In this document: positions 46,215-64,000 of the stretch, piece by piece
Position numbering within the stretch: the first letter of the stretch is position 1
How the letters are laid out: each line of letters begins with the position of its first letter
Source of the DNA: Tetradesmus obliquus
Taxonomy: Eukaryota > Chlorophyta > Chlorophyceae > Sphaeropleales > Scenedesmaceae
Reading direction: 5' to 3'
DNA length: 64,000 bases
Assembly: GCA_030272155.1 (NCBI GenBank)
Contig: CP126206.1
Span: 1,302,001 to 1,366,000 of the forward strand
The notes under the pieces: model-generated
The model's input: only the letters and a program-made list of their open reading frames with translations
Databases searched by the model: none
What the model was told of the DNA's origin: nothing
Program-made: the position numbers and the translations under genes

Positions 46215-46880
46215 GGCACGCTGTGAAGTTTTGCAGAGCTTCATCAGGAGTTCCTGCTGTAAACTCCTGGGGCAGCAGCAGAAGGAGACGCTCAGCAAGG
46301 CAACAGTGGCGGCCATGCAGTTCATGTGATGCAGTGCTGCTGGGAAGTTCATGCTGCTACTGTAAAGATCATGCTTTTGGTTTGGGAGCAGCAGCAGCAG
46401 CAGCAGCAGGACATGGCGACATGGCGTGTTCAGCAAGGTAACAAATGTGGCAGTGCAGTTCATGTGAGGGCTTCAAGCAGTGCACTTTGGAGCAGCAACA
46501 CACAGCACACAGTGAACAGGGTGCCCAAAGTGCCTGCACTGCAAGCTAGCATGATGTGCAGCACATCAAGCTGTCTGTCGCAGTAGCAAGCATTGCTTGC
46601 AGCTGCGGTAGACGACTTGTTGTACATTGAGTTGGTTGGCAGTGTGCATGTTGTGCATGCTGCCAGCCAGTAATGGTTCTGCGCAACTGCCTACACTGTA
46701 GGCTGGCACAATGGGCAGCACATCAAGCTGTCTGCCGCAGCTCATGTGAGGTGACATAGCGAAGTTCGGCAGTAGTTGAGGCGGTGTTCTCGCTGTGAAC
46801 TGTTGGCACCAGCAGCAGAAGGAGGCGTTTGGCAAGGCAAAAGAATTGGCAATGCAGTTCATGTGAGGCAGTGCTGCTGT
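46215..46880 (+). repeat. Post-stop copies of the phosphatase terminal exon end
   Basis: Segments encoding KETxSKATxAAMQFM and a TGA recur at about 46276-46329, 46430-46468 and 46812-46866, each followed by GGCAGTGCTGCTGTGAAGTTC-like 3' flank. They are too short to be genes. Confidence 0.85.
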
Positions 46881-48055
46881 GAAGTTCAGGTGGGCTCAGC
46901 CGACTTCACACTGTGAAGTCTGGCTGCAAGTTGACAGAGGCGGCAGTGCAGTTGATGTGGGGACGTCAAGCAGTGAACTTTGGAGCAGCACACTCAGGGC
47001 AGGGCCACACGCGCCTACACTGTCAGCTGGCACGAATTGCAGCACTTCAAGCTGTCTGTCGCAGCAGCAAGCAAATGCTTGCTGCCGCGGTGCACGACTG
47101 GTTGTGCTGCATATCGTGCCGGTTGGCAGTGTGCATGCTGCCTGCATATACAGCCTTCTGAGCAGTCAACTTTGTTGCAGCATTGGGGAATGCACACTGA
47201 CTCCTGCAAGCGCATGCCCCAAGGATACACCTGAGCCGGGAGTTGTGCACATTGTGCTATTTATTGAACAGTTTGTTGATCGCGTATGGAGTTGTCGCAT
47301 GCGCATTTCGTAGCTTTCTGGACCATGGTTTGTTCCCCTGGCTGCCTTTTCAGGTGGCGACGCACGCATAGCCACACTGCATTGTTTGGACGTATGTTGT
47401 GCTGCTGGGTCAGGTTGTGCCTGCGTGCATCACACTCGTACGAATTGGATCTACACATGGCTGTATGTTTTCTTGAAGTGGAAGCTTTTATCCAGCTTGG
47501 TGCGCTCAGTGCCACATGCCTGCATGAACAGCCCACTCGGAGCACCAGGAGCCTTGGGCGGGGGTCTTCTGGTCCAGCATTGCTTGAACGTGCGCAGCTA
47601 TGCATTTGTCACGGTCCTTTGAGATCCTGGAGCCGTATAAATGCGTCCTTTCACATGCGGCGTGCTGGCAGGTGTGGCGCAGTGCTGGCAGGTGTGGCGC
47701 TAGGCGGGAACGTTCACTCATGATCGGTGCTGCTGGGATAGTATACCTCCCTCCAGCAGGGCTAGCAATATGGCGCATGATGCTCTTTGCATTCTATATT
47801 AATGGTTCAAGCTGTGTGCTGTTGTCACACCAATGGACACAGGTGACAGTGGTGTGACAAGTGACGGTAGTATTGGCAGGTTACAGGCAGGTTGATGAAA
47901 GCTGTCAGGTCTGTTCAAATGTGCCGAATTGCCTGGTGCCAGATGCTCTTATGTTCTGTAATTGTTCTTGCTACGTCGAACATCGTGCCTGCACGGTTGC
48001 TGCTGTCCACTCTTGCGTGCCGTTCCTCCACACACAACACACAGCAGGGGGCAGC
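46881..48055. other. Intergenic region before the seryl-tRNA synthetase gene
   Basis: 46881-47290 continues degenerate repeats (GCAGTGCAGTT, AGCTGTCTGTCGCAG twice). A 17-bp tandem GCGCAGTGCTGGCAGGTGTG sits near 47665. No gene recognised in 47.3-48.0 kb. Confidence 0.5.
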
Positions 48056-54949
<6,894 letters not shown>

Positions 54950-55209
54950 CAGCAGCAGCAGCCGCGGCAGCGGTAGCAGCAGCGGCATCAGCAGCAGCAG
55001 CAGCAGCAGAAGAAGAAGCATTTCTGAGTTGGCAGTGTAGTGGTGCCTGAAGCCACCAAGCAGCCAGTAGCAGCAGCAGCGGCAGCAGCAGCAGCAGCAG
55101 CATGTTTCAGCAGGCGGCCGGCAGTGTAGTAGTTCCTGATGTGCTGCGGCCATACTTGGGAGGGATGGAAGTGATCCGGCCGCCACCAAGCAGCCAGTAG
55201 TAGCAGCAG

Positions 55210-55250
<41 letters not shown>

Positions 55251-55345
55251 GCAGCAGCAGCTGCGCCAAGCACATGGCAGCGTAGTGGTGCTTCAGGTGC
55301 TGCGGCCACACCTAGGGGGCATAAAAGTGATCCGGCCAATAGCAT
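54950..55345 (+). repeat. Post-stop copies of the synthetase C-terminal segment
   Basis: Three further copies of the terminal exon end ([21 protein letters not shown] coding; second at about 55110-55199 ends in a TAG, third at about 55265-55340), separated by CAG tracts. Confidence 0.9.
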
Positions 55346-55572
55346 GCTGCCAGCAGCAGCAGCTACATCATTGCTACGGCTTGCCTTTTGTCCTGCTATA
55401 TTTGAGTTTCTCTCTTTATGCAGACTGCATAGCGTTCTGCAAACCCTGGACTTGGCTCCCCAACAGGGTGAAAGTAGCCTTGATTCATACAGGATGTGCA
55501 ACAAATGTTTTGACATGATTACGATGGGTGGCGTGGAGGTGACCTATGTGCATGCTGCCAGCAAGCAGTCAA

Positions 55573-55604
<32 letters not shown>

Positions 55605-55749
55605 GGCGTGGGCTGGGACTGGGGCCGCAGCGCTGCTAGCAGGCAGTGGCAGTGTGAAGCTGTTGCCAGCAGGTGGTGCAGCAGAAGCAGCAATTCGGTG
55701 CCGAGTGACAAGCAGCAATACCAGGTATTGCTGAAGGGCGAAGCACTGA

Positions 55750-56362
55750 TTTGATGTCACCGTGACGATATGGCTGGCGGCCAACCATATTGCTGTCAGG
55801 CCACAGTGCAGAGGCAGTGCGATGTCAGAGTCTGGGCAGGGCTTGAGCGATGAGACTGACTCAGTGAGACGGTCTGCTCCCCGCTTTGCCGCAAAGCTTT
55901 GGCAAGGCAGTGCAGCACTTCCAGATTGAATCTGCGGTGGAACCGCAGTGGAGCTGTGGCACTGTCACGCTGTCGCCACTTGAGCCAGAGGCAACCTGCC
56001 AGGCAAAGATCACATTATCAGATGGTTGGCGGCCCGGCCAGCCAGGAATCACGGATGCCGGCCCGGCTAGTGCAGCCTGGCAGGGCAACCAGCGAGCCAA
56101 GGGTAGGATGGCGAGTAAAAACGTTCAAGTTATAACACTCTGAAATAAAAACAGTAGTAAATAGCTTTGGAAGAAAGTACACGAGTTTAGGGTGGCCATG
56201 TGCGTTGGCAGGAAGCTGATGTTCCGCACCGGCAGCCCCGATGTGGAGGTCAGCATCAGGCGCACCTTCCAGTGCCGCGACACAGCACCAGCCAAAGCCC
56301 GCCGCACACCCAGCAAAACCACATGCATCCATGCCTTGGCAGGTGGCCACTGCTGTCTGCGC
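55750..56362. other. Unassigned region with open frames on both strands
   Basis: Plus-strand frames (for example EPEATCQAKITLSDGWRPG at about 55983 and RTGSPDVEVSIRRTFQ at about 56226) and overlapping minus-strand frames are open; neither shows a domain or clear exon joins. Coding status undecided. Confidence 0.35.
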
Positions 56363-57499
56363 CTACTTCTTGCCCCTCGCTTTGAGGTACTTGGTGAAGT
56401 AGCCAGTGAGCGCGATCTGCTCGTCCTGGCACTGGCTGTCCAGCTGCTGCGCTGCCCCAGCAGTTGTCACCAACTGCCCTCGCTCAGCTGTCAGCTGCAC
56501 AGCCTTGCCGCTCACCGCAGCAATCAGCTGTCTGATGTCACTCACCGCTTGTCAATGGCAGCAGTCGTCCTGCTCCAGCTCCTGCTGCTGCTTCTGATTT
56601 TGCTGCTGCTGCAGCACCAGCACCAGCACCAGCAGCAGCTGCCTGCAAACTTTGCTGCTTAAACTGCAGCATCATCTGCTGCATCGTCTGCTGCATTGTT
56701 TGCTGCGTCGCTTGCTGCATCATCTGCTGCATCAATGGCACGAGCTGTGGCCGGCCTTAGGCTATGCTCGCCAGCCTGGGGTTCCAGCGGCGCATCATCC
56801 GGGCCGCAGCCGAAACGCATGGCACTGCAGTGTCACGTATGATTTGCAAACCAGGCTATGGGCCTGCAAAGCAGGGGCACATACACAGACAGCTGTACGC
56901 AATCACAGGGATGTGAAGGACACTGGAGAACGTATCCAACACAACCTTATGTTGCATGCTCGTTGCAGCAAACCATATGCATGACAGTCAGCTGGCTTTT
57001 CTGCTACTGCAGCTACTTGAACTGCATTCTGGCTGTGGCTCCAGTCAGATGCAGTTCACTCCAAACACGCTCACCTTGAAGATCCGAGCTGCTTGCTGGT
57101 ACTGACCGTCTGTGTTGTTTGCTGCCAAGGGAGCATTGTCGACCAGGTCCCACGCATCAGCGTCGGTGAAGGCAGCAATCCTGCATGGGAAATACATACA
57201 CGTGTGTTAAAAAAGAGACCAGAAGTGAGCGTGCCATAGCCGCTGCCAGCAGCTGCAAGCAGCATAGGCTTACCTTAGTGCGGCGGCAGCATCCGGGTCA
57301 TCACTCCAGCTGTCAACAGGCACGCGCTTGGCACGATTGCATGCCGGCTTAGCAGCAGGCTGCGCAGCTGTAGCTTTGACAGCTGCAGCTTTGCGTGTGC
57401 GGGGCGCTGCACCTTTGGCAGCGGCAGTTGAGCAGTGGCAAGACGCTGCTGCTGCTGCTGCTCCTGCCACTCTGTGCCGCAGACCATGTAAGCCAGCAC

Positions 57500-57534
<35 letters not shown>

Positions 57535-58061
57535 AAATAATCTGCATCCTCCTCATCATCACCACTGCTGGCAACAGCTGCTCCATCACGCTGCCGATTG
57601 CGGAGACAAATCACCAGGGAGCTGGCAGGGCTGCAGCACTCTGCCTCCTGCAGCTGGCTCAGCAGCATGTTTGCCTCGCTGTCATCTGCACAATCGCTGT
57701 CCAGCGCGTCAGACAGCAGTTCTGAGCTGTCATCTAAGGCGTCATCATCGCAATCATCCATATCATCGTCATCATCGCTCCCCGCTGCTGCTGCTGCCGC
57801 CTGCCCTGCAGCTACAGCAGCAGCTTCAGCTGCTGCTGCTGCTGCCTTTGCTGCTGCAGCCTTTGCTGCTGCTGCCTTTGCTGCTGCTCCTGCTGACACT
57901 TGATGGTTCTTAGGCTTATGCGCTACTGTCTTGACCGATTTGGCGAGTCGCTGCACACCGCTTGCCCTGTTCTTGGTACACACACTGCTGGGGTGTGCCC
58001 CACACGTGGTGCAACGGCGACCAGGTCGGTTGCGTGAGCTGTGTTCTAACTTTCTCTTCTT
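56363..58061 (-). CDS. Unidentified acidic/Ala-rich protein, partial exon model
   Basis: Two exons join in phase: 58061-57274 (open, no ATG) and 57180-57075 (IAAFTDADAWDLVDNAPLAA ... QQAARIFK). The first encodes a basic start with RPGRRCTTCGAHPSSVC (possible zinc ligand cluster), an Ala/Lys stretch, an acidic block (SDDDDDMDDCDDD), poly-Gln and PVDSWSDDPDAAAALR. A further minus exon 56545-56363 (AVQLTAERGQLVTTAGAAQQ ... FTKYLKARGKK, stop) may be its end, with a Gln/Met-rich segment at 56741-56540 between. Joins beyond 57075 are not resolved and the start is missing. Could be nuclear, from the acidic and basic blocks; function unknown. Confidence 0.45.
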
Positions 58062-58559
58062 TCAAGACGTTAAGGTGATGTCACTAGTGCCTTACGCTCC
58101 GCATCACATCATTTGTTCAGCAACGGACGTTCGCGAGACATGGATATTGCTCTGCACTGCGCACCGCAACACAAAAAACACAGAACACGCAGCTTTAAAC
58201 CAAAGTGTTTATTGCGCTTGCCTCTCGGATGTTGAAAGAGGGTAGTAATTCTCGAACGAATGACGGTCACTGTCACATGTGCTTCAGGTTTGAACGCAGT
58301 TGGATGAGCATGCATCCGTCGACGTGTACGGGAATTTTAATAGTCAATAACTTTAAGCTAGTAGGTTTTTGAATCAACTTCAAGCGGAAAGACTGGCTGT
58401 GCCCAGCACATTCGCAGGCCAAACAGTGTGGAAGCTACGTACATCGCACACAGTGGATAGCTACGCTTATATTTCCGTCAAAGTGTGGACGTCGATTGGC
58501 AATATGTTTTTTGTTTTTCGCACGGCGTGTAGTCGAGAAGAAAAGGCCAGTAACCGGCA

Positions 58560-58690
58560 AGTAACCATCTTTCTAACTGGCCGGTCCGCAGCCAGGTCCG
58601 CACGGGTCCGCACGCCCAGTACCCCGGGTCCGCCGCCACATGTTAAGTACTAGTTAAGGGAACTTCACGGACTTTCAGCGGACCTGGCGG
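58560..58690. repeat. Clustered GGTCCGC heptamers
   Basis: GGTCCGC at 58583, 58595, 58605 and 58627, with an inverted GCGGACC near 58677. A high-GC patch in an otherwise AT-richer interval between two minus-strand genes; no function assigned. Confidence 0.6.
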
Positions 58691-59205
58691 CTGCCAGTGG
58701 CGCGGACCATTGCGGATCACTGCAACATGCAGCAACATTCCACACCATTGTACATACAGCCTTCTGGCTTGGCAGCATGGGACTTGGATGCACACACCTG
58801 GCATATCTTAGGCTTTGCCTAGGCACCAAGCAGCAGTCACGCGCACAGCAGTACAGCACAGAAATGGCAACCACACGACACTGCCTCACCTGCCAGGCTA
58901 GCTGCAAAAGCCAACTAAAACTATGTAAGATATTCTGTACTACTTTAGACTTTATCTTCACGGGGAGATGTGTATGTGCTAGGCTCCGAGGTGCAGCCAA
59001 GCACAACCCCGCGCAGCAACGCATCATGCCCTGAAGCTGCAGGCCCAGGGGGTGCTTGGCACGTTGTTGTTTGCATGAGCAATTGATCACACCGTTGATA
59101 TTTCAAGACTTTGTTTTGGTTGTCACAAAGTCTGCCACAACATACAACGCCGTAGTTGTGACCTGGAATGCTCACAGCCTGACACCTGCTGCAGCAGCTG
59201 CATGC
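58691..59205. other. Intergenic, no recognised gene
   Basis: Lies 3' of the coiled-coil gene stop (59206-59208, minus). No supported ORF. Confidence 0.5.
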
Positions 59206-61027
59206 TTACACCTGCTGCGCACATAGCACATAGCTGAGGGCCCCGCTGACTGCTCTGCTGCTCTCGAGCAGCTGCACAGCTGATGCCTGGTAGCGCCCCG
59301 TGCCGCCCAACTGAACATAGCCGGCTGCGACAACACCGCCAGCCGCCGCCTCCAGCTGAGCAGCAGGCACCTGCTCAGCAGCAGGCACCTGCTCAGCAGC
59401 AGGCACCTGCTCAGCAGCAAGCAACGCTGCCTCAATGTTGCTCTGCGTCGCCAGCAACTGCTGCAAGTACCTGAGATGTGCGCGCATTTCCTGCGGCAGC
59501 AGCTCCAGCTCCTCCTTGATGCGCCGCACCTCGTTATCTGCTTCACACAGGGCATTGGAGCGCGCCACTCCATAAAGCCGCAACTTGCTGCCTTGCTCAG
59601 CTGTAAGAGAGCAGTAGCGCAGGGCGCCTGGGACAACAGCTGCGCAAGGAGCAAGTGCTGTTCGACATTGCAAAAAACGCATGTGGATAAACCATTACAA
59701 ACAGCAATCGGTTCACAAGCACTAGTGTTTGCCGCGTCCTAGCTGAGACATGCCAGAGCCAGACTTGGCACATGAAGCACTACATTGCTGTCATGCCTGG
59801 CCCCATACGCTGTCATAGCCCTGAGCATCGTAGTTGCTGGCTCACCTCGGTGCTCATTAGCCCAACAGACTCCTGCTTCTTGAGAGCATCCAGTGATGTG
59901 GGCTGCAGCTGCTGCTGCTGCTGCTGCGGGATGGCATTGTACTGCTGAACCAGCAGGTTGTACTGCTCCACCAGCTTGGTGAGGTTCTTCGTGATTTCAG
60001 CGCACTTCTTGTTGCAACGCTTGCGCTCCTTGGGTTGCGCTGCAAAGACAATGGCACACGCAAGAAACACAGGCACGGAGCAGACATCACGAATCTAAGA
60101 TGCCTGCACAACTGTACCGACCTTGTCCAAGCAGCACCAGAAGCCACAGGCACTGCAAGAGGATGCAGTAGTGGCGTGCTGCTGCCAGTGCTTCAGACTA
60201 CGTCACACCACCACACTCACCAGCAACTGCAGCACGCTTGACCTCCTGCTTCTTCAGGTTGTAGCATGTGCTTTCAATCGTGTTCTGCATGCGGGCGAGG
60301 CTTGCCTGCACAGCTGGCGCAAAGTCTGCTCAATCAGCTGATTGGCCGCCTCAGCTTGCATCCTGCAGCATCAATGGAATGTCACAGCACTACATTGCTG
60401 CCACCACCACCCGCAGCAGCAGCATATGCAACGGCAACAGCAGCATAAGCAGCAGCAACAACAGCAACCAGCTCCTGATCACAGCTGCCACACTTTGGAA
60501 ATGACTGCGTTGCTGCCCACGCCTGCTTTTGCCCAAGAGAGTGGCTCAGTCCGATGACATACAACAGTCCGGAAGGCAGGTCGCGCAGCATGCTGCTCAC
60601 CTGCTGGTCTGTGCACTGGCGACCAATTTTGTGGCCATGTCGTACAGCAGGAACGTGTTGGCATCCCAGACACCAGCAATGACACGGGAGGCCAGCACCT
60701 GCTGCACGCCAGAGCCCAGTGTTGCAGCGCTCATGTAGGCTGACAGCGCATTCGCGTCTCGCGCACACACAGCATCTGCAAACTGCTGCAGGAGCCTCTG
60801 CTGCTGGGAACGATCACTTTTCACCTCGTCTGTGCATGCAGCAAACAGTTGTGGCATTCAGTATACAAACAGGGTCACTGCAAGGCATATGAAGTTGCCT
60901 GTCTCAACGGTTGCATGGCTGACCCCGCACGTTTACTGTTAGCTAAGGAGTTGCAAGTACAACCAAGAAGCGCCATATTCAGCATGCTGCTGCCGCTGCT
61001 GCAGGCAGCACGGCCAATTTGATCAGT

Positions 61028-61074
<47 letters not shown>

Positions 61075-61397
61075 CAGTGCAGGCATGCAAAATGCGGCTG
61101 CAGGCACCTGCAGTTCTGGTGCTGTTGCAAGCTGCAAGTACGGAACCACCAAGAAGCAGAACAATGCGATTGTTGTCGCACCTCGCGCCATGGCCCGTAG
61201 CTCATCGTGCAGGTCCCGCACAAGCTGCTCCCTTTCCTGTGGCGGTGTCTGCTCAAGGCTGGCCAGCTGCCGCTCAGCCTCTGCCCTGGTCTCCTGCTCC
61301 TTGAACTTCTTGTAGCGCTGGACAAGCAGCAGAGACTGCTTTGCTCGCTTCTGCCGGCCAAAGTGCAGTGCCGCCTCAGTCAGTGCATCTGAGGAGC
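59206..61397 (-). CDS. Unidentified coiled-coil protein (5' end not found)
   Basis: Minus-strand exons with splice sites: 61397-61182 (ALTEAALHFGRQKRAKQS ... LHDELRAMAR), 60829-60601 (DEVKSDRSQQQRLLQQFADA ... ANTFLLYDMATKLVA), an exon ending at 60221 (ARMQNTIESTCYNLKKQEVK), 60039-59846 (KRCNKKCAEITKNLTKLVEQ ... YNAIP ... LDALKKQ) and a terminal exon to a stop at 59206 (EADNEVRRIKEELELLPQEM). The 60829-60601 and 60221 joins are partly ambiguous. Predicted largely helical. The order YNxLV ... EEL.LL..EM resembles the C-terminal helices of KDZ-type transposases as I remember them, but no CxC cluster or catalytic core is seen, so I leave it unnamed. AAEQVP occurs three times in tandem (18-bp repeat, about 59364-59420). 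Confidence 0.5.
61028..61072 (-). repeat. (CAG)15, CTG on the sense strand of the minus gene
   Basis: Lies in the intron between exons 61397-61182 and 60829-60601, in the orientation expected from the window-wide rule but not immediately next to the acceptor I use. Confidence 0.9.
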
Positions 61398-61399
61398 CT

Positions 61400-64000
61400 G
61401 CAGCAACATCAGATGTGATGCAGCAACAGTCCCATCGGGCAGCACTTGTAAACTGCCAACCCAGGGCAGCTAGCGCCAAGCAAAAACCTGATTATGTGGC
61501 ACCCAGACCGCGGAATGCTGCACAGATGCGCAGCCCACCCACCTGCTAAGCTTTGGTTCCGCGTTGTACCAGAAAACCTGGACGGACCCTGCCTGCCAGG
61601 TTGTGCAGCTCAACGTATCACAGCAGTAGTGTTCTTTGCATGTTATCAATGCTTCCTGGACAGCAACACAGTTTGCAGCAGACAGCAGCATTTGATTAGT
61701 TACAGGGTGTTGCAAACTGCAGTGGCATTGAATTTCATTTGTTGCGTGCTGGTGTGCATTGCAGCAGCAGCATGCTCTTCCTGTACATCCTGGGCCTGCA
61801 CTGCTGCTGCTCAAAATTCCGAAGCAATTGCACAACGAGGCAACATATGTAAATGCAATTGAATATTGTTTGCAAACGTTTCAGGGTTGCTTGAAGCAGA
61901 ATCGCGCCTGGGTTGTCTGCCTCAACGTTTTGGACATTTGGCTCATCGGCTCACCTGGCGGACTCTCGCTCCCCAGTCGTGGCTAGCTGCTTCACAGAGA
62001 GGTACATTGCAACTGGTGTTACGGTTGGTAATTTAGCAGTGCTGCAGGTGTGTGAATCCGCGTTGGGTCATTTCTTGTCTATTAGAGCCTGGTCGTAGGT
62101 TGCTGCAGCTTTAAACGCTGCTGCTGAGCTGCTGCAAATTCGGGAGTTGCAGCAGATGGACTGCGCAAGATCCTGCCTGCTGCTGCAAGCACGCCTTGGC
62201 ATGGTTTAGGCTGCCTGCTTGTGCCCACAGCGCTGCTGCGAGGCAGCAGGCCATCACACATGGGTGCTTTGCCTCTCAGGCTGAAACTGGCAGCACTGCA
62301 GCACTATGACTGCTTCAGGCAAGTGCAGTCGTCGCTGTGATCTAGCACGTAAGGCTTTGCTCGTTGTAGAGACAGATGTTGCGTTTGACCAAAGGCATTC
62401 CAAGGCGAGTGGAAAGGTCGACACCTGTTCTTGCAAGCGATCCAGCAGCGCCAGTCGTGGAGCGTGTAAAGAAGCTCGACCTGTCTTGGACAAATAGTGC
62501 TAAAAGCAAGCCTATGACACGATCAAGCAACGTTGGCACTCCTGAGGCTTTGGTACATCCAACTGCAGCAGGTACACACAACAGATCCCAAAATTCAGAC
62601 AGTACACCATACTGTGCACACAAGCAGCAATCTTGACATAGCAACCAGCTGCATGAGGCAGGTACAGCAAGACACAGCTGCCAGTCCCACTGTCCTGGTT
62701 TGCTTGCATGCCAGCTGCCCTGCAGGCCACATACCTGCTTTCAGCGCCGGCTCCGAAGTGCTAGTAAACTTCACCTCCAGAAATCAGCGTGACCACGCAA
62801 GATGAATGTGTCTAAGACAGTGTGTGTGTTGGCAGTTCCCAACCAACTGTATTCATTCAAGCCAGCTGCACACGCGCAACAGCTGCATGTGGTACTGAAA
62901 GGCTGATCCGCAGTAGAAACCGCAGCGATATGCAAGCATACAGCGCATACAGCTTAACCGAGCACAGCAGCAGCAACGGCACAGTAACCAACACAACAGC
63001 ACTGCAGGGCCTGATCAGCCAGCAAGGGACGCCTTGGGTAAATTACAGCTTCACTAAGATTACGTGCAGGCAGCAGCACCCCAGAGCAGCAGAAAACAAC
63101 AGAAAACTGCAGCTGTAGAGGCGTAACACCCGTTTGGAAGCCCTTTTCTCACAGCACACATCACCATATACAATCATCATCATGTTACTCATCAAGCCAT
63201 AGCATCAACGCCATCGGCCCCGCGCCCCAATGGAGCGGCAACTACACCCTCGTGTTTGCAAGCATTACGCACACCCCAAGGCTTTTCAAAAAAATCAGCA
63301 ATGAACCTAGACACCAGTAACCTAACAGAACCCCAAGCATCATCCGACACAAACCGCTTCACCTTCACCTCAGCATCTGTAATAGACAACAAGTTACGCA
63401 ATTTTGCAGCGCAACCAGACAAAGCCCTAATCATCACCATATACAATAACTCAATTTGATTTAGATTCGGTATTTCTTTTCCTACTTATACATGTACGCC
63501 ACAGGCACCTGTGGTTTGTACCTGCTGCAGTTGATCGGACCCCCATACACGTGCATTGTTGACCTGGTTACCGCCTCAATTCAAACTCCGCTGCGCTGCG
63601 CTGCAGTGCCAAACTGTGACCGCAGGCAACCTAGCGGCCAGCCCGACACGACCAAACCAAGGCACTCAGCATGAGGGCCTGCATATGACACGCAGCGACA
63701 GCATATCATCACCATGTTGATGCAGAACCTGCTGCTTTCATGCAATCACATCGCCAGCGCACAGTACTTCTTAGCAGCTGCCTCAAGCAGCACTCACGCC
63801 CTACTGCAAGCCTCTAGCCAAGCACTGCTGCATCACTCATCCATGTAAGGCACATCTGAGCACTACATGTTTGCTTCATCCAGCGTCGCTGTCATCCTCT
63901 GCTGTCTCAGACATCTGCAGGCGCCGTGCGCCACACAAATCTAAACTGTTCAAAAACTGCTGCATCAGCTGTTTGTCACAAGTGGGTGAGTCCCACGATG
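61400..64000. other. No gene supported
   Basis: A minus-strand stretch ending at a donor near 61543 (SVQVFWYNAEPKLSR) may be an upstream exon of the coiled-coil gene, but phases do not join directly. An 84-codon minus ORF (63446-63192) has no recognised homology. 63200-63470 is AT-richer than the rest. Confidence 0.4.

Noticed and set aside
56192-56350. Plus-strand gene around RTGSPDVEVSIRRTFQC
   Set aside because: Open on both strands in GC-rich DNA, no domain recognised and no phase-consistent joins.
58583-58690. GGTCCGC cluster as terminal inverted repeats of a transposon
   Set aside because: No matching partner at a plausible distance and no target-site duplication visible.
59206-61397. 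Naming the coiled-coil gene a KDZ transposase
   Set aside because: Only a loose similarity of helical segments from memory; no catalytic residues, CxC cluster or terminal repeats were seen.

Overview
This window looks like nuclear DNA of a green alga (core chlorophyte; a chlorophycean such as a Scenedesmus relative is my guess, not shown). The genes are split into many short exons with GT-AG introns. The organellar genes have plant-like sequence and leader peptides, and intronic CTG/CAG repeats are extreme. There is no bacterial operon structure. Exon coordinates below were assembled by hand from splice motifs, homology and reading phase. Where a full chain is given, the phases close.

Layout. 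0-8.35 kb, plus strand: TypA/BipA translational GTPase, probably chloroplast. 9.78-14.63 kb, plus: a secreted-type protein with a type I periplasmic-binding (receptor ligand-binding) domain and low-complexity linkers. 15.57-40.23 kb, minus: an aldo/keto reductase whose last exon is separated from the other seven by a 20.4-kb intron. That intron holds a 7.2-kb unit present twice in full and once truncated. Each full unit carries an HNH-like nuclease gene and part of a UPF0060/YnfA membrane-protein gene on the plus strand, and a fragment of a gene of unknown function on the minus strand. A longer version of that unknown gene lies at 32.7-34.5 kb on the plus strand. 40.58-46.21 kb, plus, divergent from the reductase: a polynucleotide 3'-phosphatase fused to a DNA polymerase beta-type lyase/HhH domain. 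48.06-54.95 kb, plus: organellar seryl-tRNA synthetase. 56.4-61.4 kb, minus: two partly resolved genes of unknown function. The last 2.6 kb has no gene I can support.

The main discovery-type signal runs through every host gene. Most introns contain one to five extra, partly decayed copies of the neighbouring exon edge together with its splice site. Acceptor-side copies (CTG tract + AG + 5' exon part) lie upstream of the real exon. Donor-side copies (3' exon part + GT) lie downstream of it. For terminal exons the copies lie after the stop codon. CTG tracts sit mainly at 3' splice sites of the sense strand, so repeat orientation largely reports gene strand. The nested 7.2-kb units have none of this and look like later arrivals.

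Functionally, TypA and the seryl-tRNA synthetase serve organelle translation, and the phosphatase-lyase fusion points to single-strand-break or base-excision repair. The remaining genes share no obvious pathway.
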